Assembly: GCF_044464525.1 (NCBI RefSeq)
Contig: NZ_JBIQLE010000001.1
Coordinates: 186,001 to 250,000, forward strand
DNA: 64,000 nucleotides
Origin: Pusillimonas sp044464525
GTDB lineage: Bacteria > Pseudomonadota > Gammaproteobacteria > Burkholderiales > Burkholderiaceae_B
Direction of reading: 5' to 3'
In this document: one piece after another, positions 27,585 to 34,692 of the stretch
Numbering within the stretch: position 1 is the stretch's first letter
Layout of the letters: each line of letters opens with the position of its first letter
The notes under the pieces: model-generated
Seen by the model: the letters and a program-made list of their open reading frames with translations, nothing else
Told to the model about the DNA's origin: nothing
Databases searched by the model: none
Program-made: the position numbers and the translations under genes

Positions 27585-27809
27585 TCAGTCGTCGCCCAGG
27601 CGCTTGAGTTCGGCAGCGAGCATGTCGGCCGTCCAGAGATGGGATGGCGCTTGGGGCTGGGGACCGTGGTCGTTCAGGTAGACGACCAAGCCTTCGAGCT
27701 CGTCTATGTCGGAGCTGTAAGCGCGTTCCAGCGAATCGCCCAGCAGATTTTCGTAAGCGGTGGGTTCCCGCTTGCGGGCCTGATGGGGTACCAGATAAAG
27801 ATTGGACAT
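27585..27809 (-). CDS. Small 74-aa protein preceding the Rieske oxygenase (recombinase-like helix domain type)
   Basis: The 74-residue protein begins MSNLYLVPHQARKREPTAYENLLGD and is acidic overall, mostly predicted helical, with no Cys, signal peptide or membrane segment. The start at 27809 is supported by GGAGG directly upstream on the minus strand; the open frame extends farther but into A/T-rich promoter DNA. From memory, similar short proteins called 'recombinase-like helix domain' occur beside Rieske oxygenases, which would suggest an accessory role rather than recombination; I could not verify this. It is the first gene of the two-gene minus-strand unit. Confidence 0.8.
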   Translation of the reverse strand: MSNLYLVPHQARKREPTAYENLLGDSLERAYSSDIDELEGLVVYLNDHGPQPQAPSHLWTADMLAAELKRLGDD

Positions 27810-27874
27810 TTCTATTGACCTCCGTTTTCTATACGTTCTGCGATGCTTTGGCGTACCCTTATGAAACCACAACT

Positions 27875-27892
27875 TGTTCCATATATTAAACA
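27875..27892 (-). promoter_or_regulatory. Candidate IclR operator, copy 1 (Rieske side)
   Basis: TGTTCCATATATTAAACA has dyad character (GTT ... AAC) and continues into AGCGTTTTATT. It matches the reverse complement of copy 2 (28047-28062 plus flank) over about 30 bp with few differences. Being so A/T-rich, it could overlap a -10 element of the minus-strand promoter. Confidence 0.45.
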
Positions 27893-28022
27893 GCGTTTTA
27901 TTAATTAAAAGTTTATGGCTACAGCTACCCGTCGAACTATTGGTAGAAACCCTGTATTTCGCTCCATAAATCAAATAATAAAGGGAAATCCCTAATACAA
28001 CATGAGTGGGGACGGAATTAAA

Positions 28023-28037
28023 GTTTGTTTAACAAAC
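28023..28037. repeat. Perfect 7-1-7 inverted repeat
   Basis: GTTTGTT, one T, then AACAAAC. It lies immediately upstream of operator copy 2 on the ABC-operon side, where it could overlap the -35 region. Confidence 0.5.
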
Positions 28038-28046
28038 AAAACGCTA

Positions 28047-28062
28047 GTTCATATATAAAACA
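28047..28062 (+). promoter_or_regulatory. Candidate IclR operator, copy 2 (ABC operon side)
   Basis: GTTCATATATAAAACA, flanked upstream by AAAACGCTA, is the inverted counterpart of copy 1 and resembles the half-site GTTCAAATATAAACA in the palindrome before the FAD monooxygenase. It contains TATAAA-like sequence that may serve as the -10 of the plus-strand operon. Confidence 0.45.
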
Positions 28063-28113
28063 GATGGGGCTTGGCACGATGCCCCGTCACCCATAACCAA
28101 GGAGCGGTTCCTC

Positions 28114-28902
28114 ATGGTTGAAATCGAATTCAGAAACGTCGGCAAATCCTTCCCCGATCCCAAGACCGGCGAACTGCGCGCCGCCGTCACCGATATTTCG
28201 CTGTCCATCGCCAAGGGCGAGGTCGTGTCCATCATCGGCCCGTCGGGTTGTGGCAAAAGCACCTTGCTCAATATGGGTTCCGGCCTGTATTCCCCCACCT
28301 CGGGCGAAGTCTATCTGGCGGGCAAGCGGGTCACCAAGCCCGTGCGCGAAGTGGCCTTCATGCTGCAAAAAGATCTGCTCATGCAATGGCGCACCATCGA
28401 AGACAACGTGGCGCTGGGGCTTGAGATCGCGGGCGTGTCAAAGGCGGAGCGGCTCAAAATCTCTCACGAGCTGCTGCGCAAATGCCATCTCAAGGGCTAC
28501 GAAAAAAACTACCCTCATCAGCTGTCGGGCGGCATGCGCCAGCGCGCGGCGTTGGCGCGCACGCTGGCGGTCGATCCGCAGGTGATGCTGCTTGATGAGC
28601 CTTTTTCGGCGCTCGACGCCCAGACCAAAATGATCCTCCAGCAAGATCTGGCCCAGACGCTGGCCGAAAACGGCAAAACCGCCCTGTTCATCACCCACGA
28701 CCTGGTCGAGGCCATCGCCTTGTCCGACCGGCTGCTGGTCATGAGCGAAAGGCCGGGCTCCATCATCGAAGAAATCACCGTCGATCTGCCGTTGCGCGAC
28801 AACCCGCTGCAGCGACGCAAGCTTCCCGAGATCGGTCCCCTGCAGGGGCGACTGATGGATCTACTGAAAATCGGCAAGGAAGAAGACGCCGCAGTGCATT
28901 GA
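28114..28902 (+). CDS. ABC transporter ATP-binding protein (nitrate/sulfonate/taurine type)
   Basis: A 262-residue ATPase that powers uptake with the binding protein and permease encoded next. Walker A is GPSGCGKST (residues 42-50), the signature is LSGGMRQR, Walker B is VMLLDEPFSALD and the H-loop is FITHDL. The N-terminal layout (EFRNVGKSFPDPKTGE) fits the SsuB/TauB/NrtD family. It is the first gene of the twelve-gene plus-strand catabolic operon, preceded by AAGGAG at 28099-28104; 84 bp separate it from the binding-protein gene. Confidence 0.94.
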   Translation: MVEIEFRNVGKSFPDPKTGELRAAVTDISLSIAKGEVVSIIGPSGCGKSTLLNMGSGLYSPTSGEVYLAGKRVTKPVREVAFMLQKDLLMQWRTIEDNVALGLEIAGVSKAERLKISHELLRKCHLKGYEKNYPHQLSGGMRQRAALARTLAVDPQVMLLDEPFSALDAQTKMILQQDLAQTLAENGKTALFITHDLVEAIALSDRLLVMSERPGSIIEEITVDLPLRDNPLQRRKLPEIGPLQGRLMDLLKIGKEEDAAVH

Positions 28903-28986
28903 TTCCAACCCGTATGCGCGAAGTACCGTCGTACCAGCCTCACGGCAATTCCACCACATAAAAAACACCAGACTCAGGAGAACATA

Positions 28987-29973
28987 ATGAAGAAACTACT
29001 TATCGCCGCCATGCTCGGAGCATGTGTCTCGATGGCTGCGGCCCCCGCCCTGGCGGCCGACAAGCTAGAAGAAATCACCTACTTGCTGCCGGCCCCCAAA
29101 AACCTGCCCGCTTTTGCGCCCTGGCTCATCGCCGAGCAACAAGGCTACTTCGAAGACGAGGGCCTGAAGGTTCAGTTCGTTACCGGCAAGGGCGGGGTCG
29201 ACGTGGCCAAGCAGGTTGGCGCGGGCAACGCTCCCATTGGCGGCGCCATCGGCGATACGCCCATCATCGTTCGCGCCAACGGCATCCCCGTCAAGGCTGT
29301 CGCCCTGATGGGCGCGGGCGGGCTGACCCTGATCGCCTCGCATGAAGACAAGCCCATCGACGAGCCCGAGCAGCTCAAGGGCAAGACCATCACCACCATG
29401 GCCTACACCGACACCACCTATTATTCGTTGCTGGGCACCATGCAAAAGGTTGGCCTGACGCGCGACGACGCCGAGATCCAGGCCGCGGGCCCCGCCGGCG
29501 TATGGCAGTTGTTCGCCTCGAACAAGGCCGATGTCATGGCCGCCGTGCCCGACTGGGTCGCCACCGTGCGCCAAAACGGGGGCAAGGTACACCTGATGGA
29601 TCCGGCCAAGGGCTTCAACAGCATGGCCCAGGCCATGATCGCCTCGGACGATCTCATCAAGAACAACCCCGAGCTCATCCAGCGCATCGTGCGCGCCACG
29701 CTCAAGGGCATGGTGCTGATCATGAAAGACCCCGAAGCGGCGCTCGAGGCCTATATAGAAGCCGTTCCCGCGCACAAGGGCCGCGAGGACGAAATGCGCG
29801 AGGTTTTCCGCCTGTACAACAAATATGTGTACGCCGGCCAGGAAGTGCCGGGCAAGATGGACCCAGAACGACTGGCGTCCGTGCAAGATTTCTACGTGGC
29901 GCAGGGCATTGTAAGCAAGGCTGCTCCGCTTGATGACCTGTACACGAATCAATTCATCGAGGATACGCAATGA
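28987..29973 (+). CDS. ABC transporter periplasmic substrate-binding protein (SsuA/NMT1-like)
   Basis: A 328-residue periplasmic protein with a classical signal peptide (MKKLLIAAMLGACVSMAAAPALA, cleavage near Ala23-Ala24). The mature part resembles NMT1/THI5/SsuA proteins: PAFAPWLIAEQQGYFEDEGLKVQFV, then QVGAGNAPIGGAIGDTPIIVRANGIPV. Such proteins bind sulfonates, nitrate, pyrimidine precursors, phthalates or other aromatic acids. Given the enzymes downstream, an aromatic acid is the likely cargo. It overlaps the permease start (ATGA at 29970). Confidence 0.92.
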   Translation: MKKLLIAAMLGACVSMAAAPALAADKLEEITYLLPAPKNLPAFAPWLIAEQQGYFEDEGLKVQFVTGKGGVDVAKQVGAGNAPIGGAIGDTPIIVRANGIPVKAVALMGAGGLTLIASHEDKPIDEPEQLKGKTITTMAYTDTTYYSLLGTMQKVGLTRDDAEIQAAGPAGVWQLFASNKADVMAAVPDWVATVRQNGGKVHLMDPAKGFNSMAQAMIASDDLIKNNPELIQRIVRATLKGMVLIMKDPEAALEAYIEAVPAHKGREDEMREVFRLYNKYVYAGQEVPGKMDPERLASVQDFYVAQGIVSKAAPLDDLYTNQFIEDTQ

Positions 29974-30857
29974 GTTCGGATTCGAACACGCTAACCGCCA
30001 GCGTGTCGGCCGGGGCTTCGGCCCCGGCCGGCCAGACCCGAGAAAATGCATCGCCGACCGGCGCCGGAGGGTTCAAATTGTCTAAACGCCATACAGTGAC
30101 CGCCGGGGGCAGCATCAGCGTCCTGATCATCTTCCTGGCCGCCTGGCAATGGCTGCCGGGCTGGCTGGGCATGCCCGAGTTCATTCTGCCCAAGTTCACC
30201 ACCGTCATGCAAGAGTCGGTGCATATGTGGCAAACGGGCAACTTTCTCGAGCATTTTGGCTATACCGCGCTCGAAGTCGTGCTGGGTTTCATACTGGGCG
30301 CCTTGCTGGGCCTGTTCGTCGGTGTGGTGCTGGGCCTGTCGCCCACCACCGAATCAGTGTTCTCGCCCTATATCCTGGCCTTGCAGATCGCGCCCAAGGT
30401 GGCTTTCGCGCCCCTGTTCGTGATGTGGCTGGGCTATACCATCTATCCCAAGATTCTGGTGGCGCTGCTGATCGTCTTCTTCCCGATCATGGTCAATGTG
30501 CTGTCGGCCATCCGCACCGTCGACCCCGACATGGTCAATCTGGTGCGCACGCTAAATGCCAGCCGTTGGCAGATCTTTCGCCTGGTCGAGTTTCCCTCGG
30601 CCTTGCCCTCGCTGTTTTCGGGCCTGCGCATCGGCGCCACCCTGGCCGTAATCGGCGTAACAGTGGGTGAACTGGTCGGCGGCAACAAGGGCCTGGGCTT
30701 CCTGCTGGTCGACGCCGAAGGGCAGGGCAACACCGCCGGCGTGTTCGTGGCCATCATCGGCCTGACCGTCATCGGGATCGTGGCATATGCCGCCGTGGTG
30801 TGGTTCGAACGGCGTTGCCTGCACTACATCCCCAAAGCCTCGGTCACAACAGTCTAA
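29970..30857 (+). CDS. ABC transporter permease (SsuC/TauC type)
   Basis: A 295-residue inner-membrane protein. A Ser/Ala-rich cytoplasmic N-terminus (about 40 residues, longer than usual) precedes six predicted membrane helices. The permease EAA-like loop is NLVRTLNASRWQIFRLVEFPSALPSLFSGLRIG, and the last helices include GVTVGELVGGNKGLGFLL, as in SsuC/TauC. Its start overlaps the binding-protein stop by 4 bp; the next gene begins 11 bp after its stop. Confidence 0.93.
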   Translation: MSSDSNTLTASVSAGASAPAGQTRENASPTGAGGFKLSKRHTVTAGGSISVLIIFLAAWQWLPGWLGMPEFILPKFTTVMQESVHMWQTGNFLEHFGYTALEVVLGFILGALLGLFVGVVLGLSPTTESVFSPYILALQIAPKVAFAPLFVMWLGYTIYPKILVALLIVFFPIMVNVLSAIRTVDPDMVNLVRTLNASRWQIFRLVEFPSALPSLFSGLRIGATLAVIGVTVGELVGGNKGLGFLLVDAEGQGNTAGVFVAIIGLTVIGIVAYAAVVWFERRCLHYIPKASVTTV

Positions 30858-30868
30858 GGCGGGAAAGC

Positions 30869-31648
30869 ATGAGCAATACCCGAAGTCCCGAAACACAAGG
30901 CCTGCTGCGCGGAAGAAAGGTGCTGGTAACCGGCGCGGCGCGCGGGCTGGGCCTCGAGTTCGCCCGCAGCATCGTCCAGGGCGGCGGCTCGGTCGTACTG
31001 GCCGACATCCTGGCCGAGCAGGCCGAGCAGGCCGCGCGCCAATTGCGCGAGCAGGGCCACGAGGCGCATGCGGTCGCGCTCGACCTGAACGACCCCGCCG
31101 CCATCGAGCGCTGTGCGACCGTTGCGGCCGAGGCGCTTGGCGGCCTGGACGGCCTGGTCAACAACGCCGCCATGACGCATTCAGGCGGCAAGAATCTAGA
31201 GCAGATCGACGTCGATGTCTGGGACGACGTGATGCGCATCAATGTGCGCGGCACCTGGCTTATGTCGCGGGCCTGCCTGCCCGCCCTGCGAAAATCGCAA
31301 GACGCAAGCATCGTCAACCTGGCCTCCGACACGCCGATGTGGGGCGCTCCCAACCTGCTGGCCTATGTCGCCAGCAAGGGCGCCATCATGTCCATGACCC
31401 GCTCGATGGCGCGTGAACTGGGCGCCGACGGCGTTACCGTCAATGCGGTCGCGCCGGGCCTGACCCTGGTCGAAGCCACCGCGTACGTTCCGCGCGAGCG
31501 CCACGATCTTTACGAAAACCAGCGCGCGCTGCAACGCGCGCAGTTGCCCGACGACGTCAGCGGCGCCGTCGTGTTTTTATTGTCCGGTCTGTCGCGATTC
31601 GTGACCGGCCAAGTGTTGGCCGTCAATGGCGGCTTTGTCATGCATTGA
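30869..31648 (+). CDS. Short-chain dehydrogenase/reductase (catalytically complete)
   Basis: A 259-residue classical SDR. The NAD(P)-binding motif is TGAARGLG (residues 21-28), NNAA is at 98-101, and the catalytic triad is Ser153, Tyr166 and Lys170 (AYVASKG). The segment after Lys (DGVTVNAVAPGLTLVEA) is canonical. A plausible role is oxidation of a cis-dihydrodiol or alcohol formed from the imported aromatic. The start at 30869 is preceded by GGGAAAG; a longer frame upstream overlaps the permease and is not favoured. Confidence 0.9.
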   Translation: MSNTRSPETQGLLRGRKVLVTGAARGLGLEFARSIVQGGGSVVLADILAEQAEQAARQLREQGHEAHAVALDLNDPAAIERCATVAAEALGGLDGLVNNAAMTHSGGKNLEQIDVDVWDDVMRINVRGTWLMSRACLPALRKSQDASIVNLASDTPMWGAPNLLAYVASKGAIMSMTRSMARELGADGVTVNAVAPGLTLVEATAYVPRERHDLYENQRALQRAQLPDDVSGAVVFLLSGLSRFVTGQVLAVNGGFVMH

Positions 31649-31664
31649 TATAAAGGTGATAGCT

Positions 31665-32198
31665 ATGAGCGAACAAGCAGTGGCCGAACAAAAGCGAAGC
31701 TGGGATCAAGCCGAAGGCGAAAGCTTTGAAAAGTGGATGGAAGGCCGCATCGCGCGTTATTCCACTCGCCAGTACGACTGGGACGCCCTGAAATTCCAGG
31801 CCGATTTCGATCCCAAATATCGTCGCGCCCAGATGCGCTACATCGGAACCGGCGCCACCGGCGTCTCCAGCGACAACAACACGGTGCCTTCCGAGCATTT
31901 CACGTTCTCGACGATGGTGATTCCCGGGCGCGGCGAAGCGCCCATGCATATCCACTACGATGTCGAAGAGGTGTTCTTTCTGATTCGCGGCAAGCTTATG
32001 CTTTTCCTCGAAAAAGACGGCGAGCGCTACGAAACCGTCATGACCGAGCGCGACCTGGTGTCGATTCCGCCCGGCGTGTATCGGGGCTCGACCAACCTTA
32101 CCGACGAAGACGCGATCATGTGTGTGATGCTGGGCGCCAAGAAGCCCGAAATCCCAACATATCCGCCCGAGCATCCTTTGGCCAAGATCAAGCGTTAA
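31665..32198 (+). CDS. Cupin-domain protein
   Basis: A 177-residue single-cupin protein with a helical N-terminus of about 70 residues. Cupin motif 1 is clear (APMHIHYDVEEVFFLIRG; His95, His97, Glu101). In motif 2 (DLVSIPPGVYRGSTN) the usual metal-binding His is replaced by Arg140, so metal binding may be weak or use other residues. Possible roles are an isomerase, dioxygenase or ligand-binding protein. It lies 16 bp after the SDR and 3 bp before the hydrolase gene. Function not assignable further. Confidence 0.82.
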   Translation: MSEQAVAEQKRSWDQAEGESFEKWMEGRIARYSTRQYDWDALKFQADFDPKYRRAQMRYIGTGATGVSSDNNTVPSEHFTFSTMVIPGRGEAPMHIHYDVEEVFFLIRGKLMLFLEKDGERYETVMTERDLVSIPPGVYRGSTNLTDEDAIMCVMLGAKKPEIPTYPPEHPLAKIKR

Positions 32199-32201
32199 GA
32201 C

Positions 32202-33074
32202 ATGGCCGGCGGCACTATGCAACGTCTCGCGCCGGGTTCCGATCCCGCCGCTTCCGACTTCACCGAGCGCACCGTCCACACCCCGGACGGAGTGCTGGGC
32301 TACCGGGAGCGTGGCTCGGGGCCGCACGCCATCGTGCTGCTTCACGGCATCAGCTCGGGCTCGGGTTCCTGGTCTGAGTGCGCCGCAGCGCTGGGCGGGC
32401 ATGCGCGCGTCATTGCGTGGGACGCCCCAGGCTATGGGGTTTCGACGGCGCTGGCCGAGCCGGCGCCGACCGCGCCGGAATACGCGGCCCGCATCCATGC
32501 GCTGCTCGAGGCCCTTGACATCGAACGGTGCCTGCTGGTGGGCCATTCCCTGGGCGCCTTGATGGCGTCCGCATATAGCGGCCTGGCTGCTCATCGAGCC
32601 GCGGGTTTCGTGCTGATGAGCCCCGCGCTGGGCTACCAGGGCGCCCGCGCCGCCCAGGCCGCCCAGGTACGCGGCAGGCGCTTGGCCGCGCTGAAAGAAC
32701 TGGGCATCGAAGGCATGGCGGGCAAGCTGCCCGATCGCCTGCTTACCGCCCAGGCCGGCGAGGCGGAGCGTGAAACGGTGCGCCGCAACGCTTTGCGGCT
32801 GCATCCCCGGGGCTACGCCCAGGCGGTTGAACTGCTATGCGGCGACGACATCGATCGTTACGCGCCGCCGGCGGACAGAACATTGGTGTATTGCGGCGAG
32901 CACGATATCGTCACGACACCCGAACAGTCGGCCGGGTATGCGCAACGGCATGGCTTTGCCTTTGCGCTGATTCCGGGCGCCGGGCATGCCTGCTATGTCG
33001 AGCGGCCCGCCGAAGTGGCAACAATAATACTCGACGCGTTGGCGACATTCGACGCGCCAGGAAAGACAACATGA
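32202..33074 (+). CDS. Alpha/beta hydrolase (ring-cleavage product hydrolase-like)
   Basis: A 290-residue alpha/beta hydrolase. The oxyanion region is VLLHGISSGSGSW, the nucleophile Ser116 sits in VGHSLGAL, the acid is probably the Asp in CGEHDIVTTP, and the catalytic His is in GAGHACYVERP. The fold class includes C-C hydrolases acting on meta-cleavage products and esterases/lactonases; with a VOC dioxygenase-like protein in the same operon, a meta-cleavage hydrolase is reasonable but not proven. It overlaps the following IclR gene (ATGA at 33071). Confidence 0.88.
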   Translation: MAGGTMQRLAPGSDPAASDFTERTVHTPDGVLGYRERGSGPHAIVLLHGISSGSGSWSECAAALGGHARVIAWDAPGYGVSTALAEPAPTAPEYAARIHALLEALDIERCLLVGHSLGALMASAYSGLAAHRAAGFVLMSPALGYQGARAAQAAQVRGRRLAALKELGIEGMAGKLPDRLLTAQAGEAERETVRRNALRLHPRGYAQAVELLCGDDIDRYAPPADRTLVYCGEHDIVTTPEQSAGYAQRHGFAFALIPGAGHACYVERPAEVATIILDALATFDAPGKTT

Positions 33075-33904
33075 GCGAAGTACTGAAAATGGGAGCGGCC
33101 GAAAAATACATCGTGCCGGGCCTGGAACGGGGCCTGCGCATACTCGGAGAATTCAATCGCAACGACTCCGTGCTGTCGGCGCCAGAATTGGCGCGACGCC
33201 TTGATATTCCGCGTTCCACCGTATTCCGGCTGTTGTCCACGCTTGAGTCGCTGGGCTTTGTCGAGCGCGACGCCGGCGGACGAGATTACAGCCTGGGGCT
33301 GGGGGTGCTGCGCCTGGGTTTCGAGTGCCTCGCGTCCAAAGACCTGACCGAATTGGGGCGTCCCATACTTGATCGGCTGCGCGACAAGGTGGGCTATTCA
33401 TGCAACCTGGTGGTGCGCGACGGTCGTTCCATCGTTTACGTGGGGCGCTCGGCCGTGCCGTCCCCTTTTGCCAACATGGTTTACGTGGGCACCCGCCTGC
33501 CCGCGCATTCGACCCTTTTCGGCCGCGTGCTGCTGCGCGATCTAAGCTACAGCCAATTGCACGACCTGTACCCGGAAGAACAACTGCATCGGGCCACGGA
33601 TAAAACCCCTGCCACGGTGGCCGATCTGTTCAAGCAGATTCAGGCCGACAAAGAGCGCGATTATCTGTTTGAGCCGGGCTATTACGAAGAGTCCATCGCG
33701 ACGCTGGCCGTGCCGGTCCTTGGGCGTGCAGGGGCGGTGATCAGCGCGATCGGCGTCACTCTGCCCAGCGCCCACATCGAAAAACTCGACCTGGACGAAT
33801 TATCGGCCGCGGCATGCGGCGCGGCGCTGGAATTGTCGCAGTTGCTGGACCACATCGTGCCCGGCACCGACGTATCGACGATTCAGAACGAGAGGAAACA
33901 ATGA
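33071..33904 (+). CDS. IclR family transcriptional regulator (inside the catabolic operon)
   Basis: A 277-residue regulator with a winged-helix domain (about residues 15-72; LSAPELARRLDIPRSTVFRLLSTLESLGFVER) and an IclR effector domain (DLTELGRPILDRLRDKVGYSCNLVVRDG onward). It is a close paralogue of the regulator at 25507-26304 (44 of 55 identical across the DNA-binding part). It is embedded in the operon with ATGA overlaps at both ends, which makes autoregulation together with the operon likely. The ATG at 33071 is used; a longer upstream frame runs through the hydrolase gene and is discarded. Confidence 0.92.
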   Translation: MSEVLKMGAAEKYIVPGLERGLRILGEFNRNDSVLSAPELARRLDIPRSTVFRLLSTLESLGFVERDAGGRDYSLGLGVLRLGFECLASKDLTELGRPILDRLRDKVGYSCNLVVRDGRSIVYVGRSAVPSPFANMVYVGTRLPAHSTLFGRVLLRDLSYSQLHDLYPEEQLHRATDKTPATVADLFKQIQADKERDYLFEPGYYEESIATLAVPVLGRAGAVISAIGVTLPSAHIEKLDLDELSAAACGAALELSQLLDHIVPGTDVSTIQNERKQ

Positions 33905-34692
33905 TAGACCTTCAAGGAAAAGTGGCGGTGGTGACAGGCGGCACGTCGGGCATTGGCCTGGCGACCGTCAAGCTGCTGCTCGAGTTCGGCGCCGACGTCG
34001 CCCTGTGCGGACGAGATCGCCAGCGCCTGGATGAAGTCGGTGCTTTGCTCGGAAGAGAATTCCCAAGCCGCCGTATCTTGGCGCGCACTTGCGACGTGCT
34101 GCAATCAGGGCAAGTGGCGCATTTCGCCCAGGCCGTGCAAGACGAACTGGGCGACGCCGCCATGCTGATCAACAATGCGGGGCAAGGGCGTGTGTCCACG
34201 TTTGCAGAAACTGATGACGCCGGTTGGGAGAACGAGCTTAAGCTGAAGTTCTTTTCTGTCATTCATCCAACCCGCGCATTTTTACCCCAGTTGGAACAAA
34301 ACAAAGACGCCGCCATCGTATGTGTCAATTCGCTGCTGGCGGCGCAGCCCGAACCACATATGGTCGCCACTTCGGCGGCCCGGGCCGGCGTCATGAACCT
34401 GGTGCGTTCATTGGCCACAGAATTCAGCCCCAAGGGCGTGCGCGTCAATGGGATTTTGCTGGGCTTGGTCGACTCCGGCCAATGGCGTCGCCGCTACGAA
34501 GAGCGAGCAGACAGTTCCCAGACCTGGGAGCAATGGTCGCAGGCGCTGGCCGAACGCAAGAACATTCAACTCGGACGGCTGGGTCGACCCGACGAAGCCG
34601 CACGCGCCATTATTTTTCTGGCTACTCCGTTGTCGTCCTACACGACCGGAAGCCATATTGATGTTTCCGGAGGAGTAGCCCGTCATGTCTAG
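33901..34692 (+). CDS. SDR-fold protein lacking the catalytic Tyr and Lys
   Basis: A 263-residue SDR-fold protein with an intact cofactor motif (VTGGTSGIG, residues 11-19) and NNAG. Aligned without gaps to the SDR at 30869, Ser144 is kept, but the Tyr position is Thr157 and the Lys position is Arg161 (MVATSAARAGV). A classical SDR hydride transfer is therefore unlikely. It may be a non-redox enzyme, for example a lyase or isomerase, or a cofactor-binding partner of the following ThDP enzyme, whose start it overlaps by 8 bp. The C-terminal GLVDSGQWRRRYEER is not typical of classical SDRs. Confidence 0.85.
   Translation: MIDLQGKVAVVTGGTSGIGLATVKLLLEFGADVALCGRDRQRLDEVGALLGREFPSRRILARTCDVLQSGQVAHFAQAVQDELGDAAMLINNAGQGRVSTFAETDDAGWENELKLKFFSVIHPTRAFLPQLEQNKDAAIVCVNSLLAAQPEPHMVATSAARAGVMNLVRSLATEFSPKGVRVNGILLGLVDSGQWRRRYEERADSSQTWEQWSQALAERKNIQLGRLGRPDEAARAIIFLATPLSSYTTGSHIDVSGGVARHV

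Larger units (their letters stand above)
27810..28113. promoter_or_regulatory. Divergent promoter region of the catabolic cluster (304 bp, no gene)
   Basis: A strongly A/T-rich island between the small/Rieske unit (minus) and the ABC transporter operon (plus). It holds two similar operator-like sites in opposite orientation (27875-27892 and 28047-28062), a perfect 7-1-7 inverted repeat at 28023-28037, and a GGGGC/GCCCC leader hairpin at 28066-28085. A ribosome site AAGGAG lies at 28099-28104. I see no ORF with coding character in it. Confidence 0.75.

Noticed and set aside
27810..27974. N-terminal extension of the 74-aa gene
   Set aside because: It would use A/T-rich promoter DNA containing the operator-like site, and the internal ATG has a strong GGAGG site.
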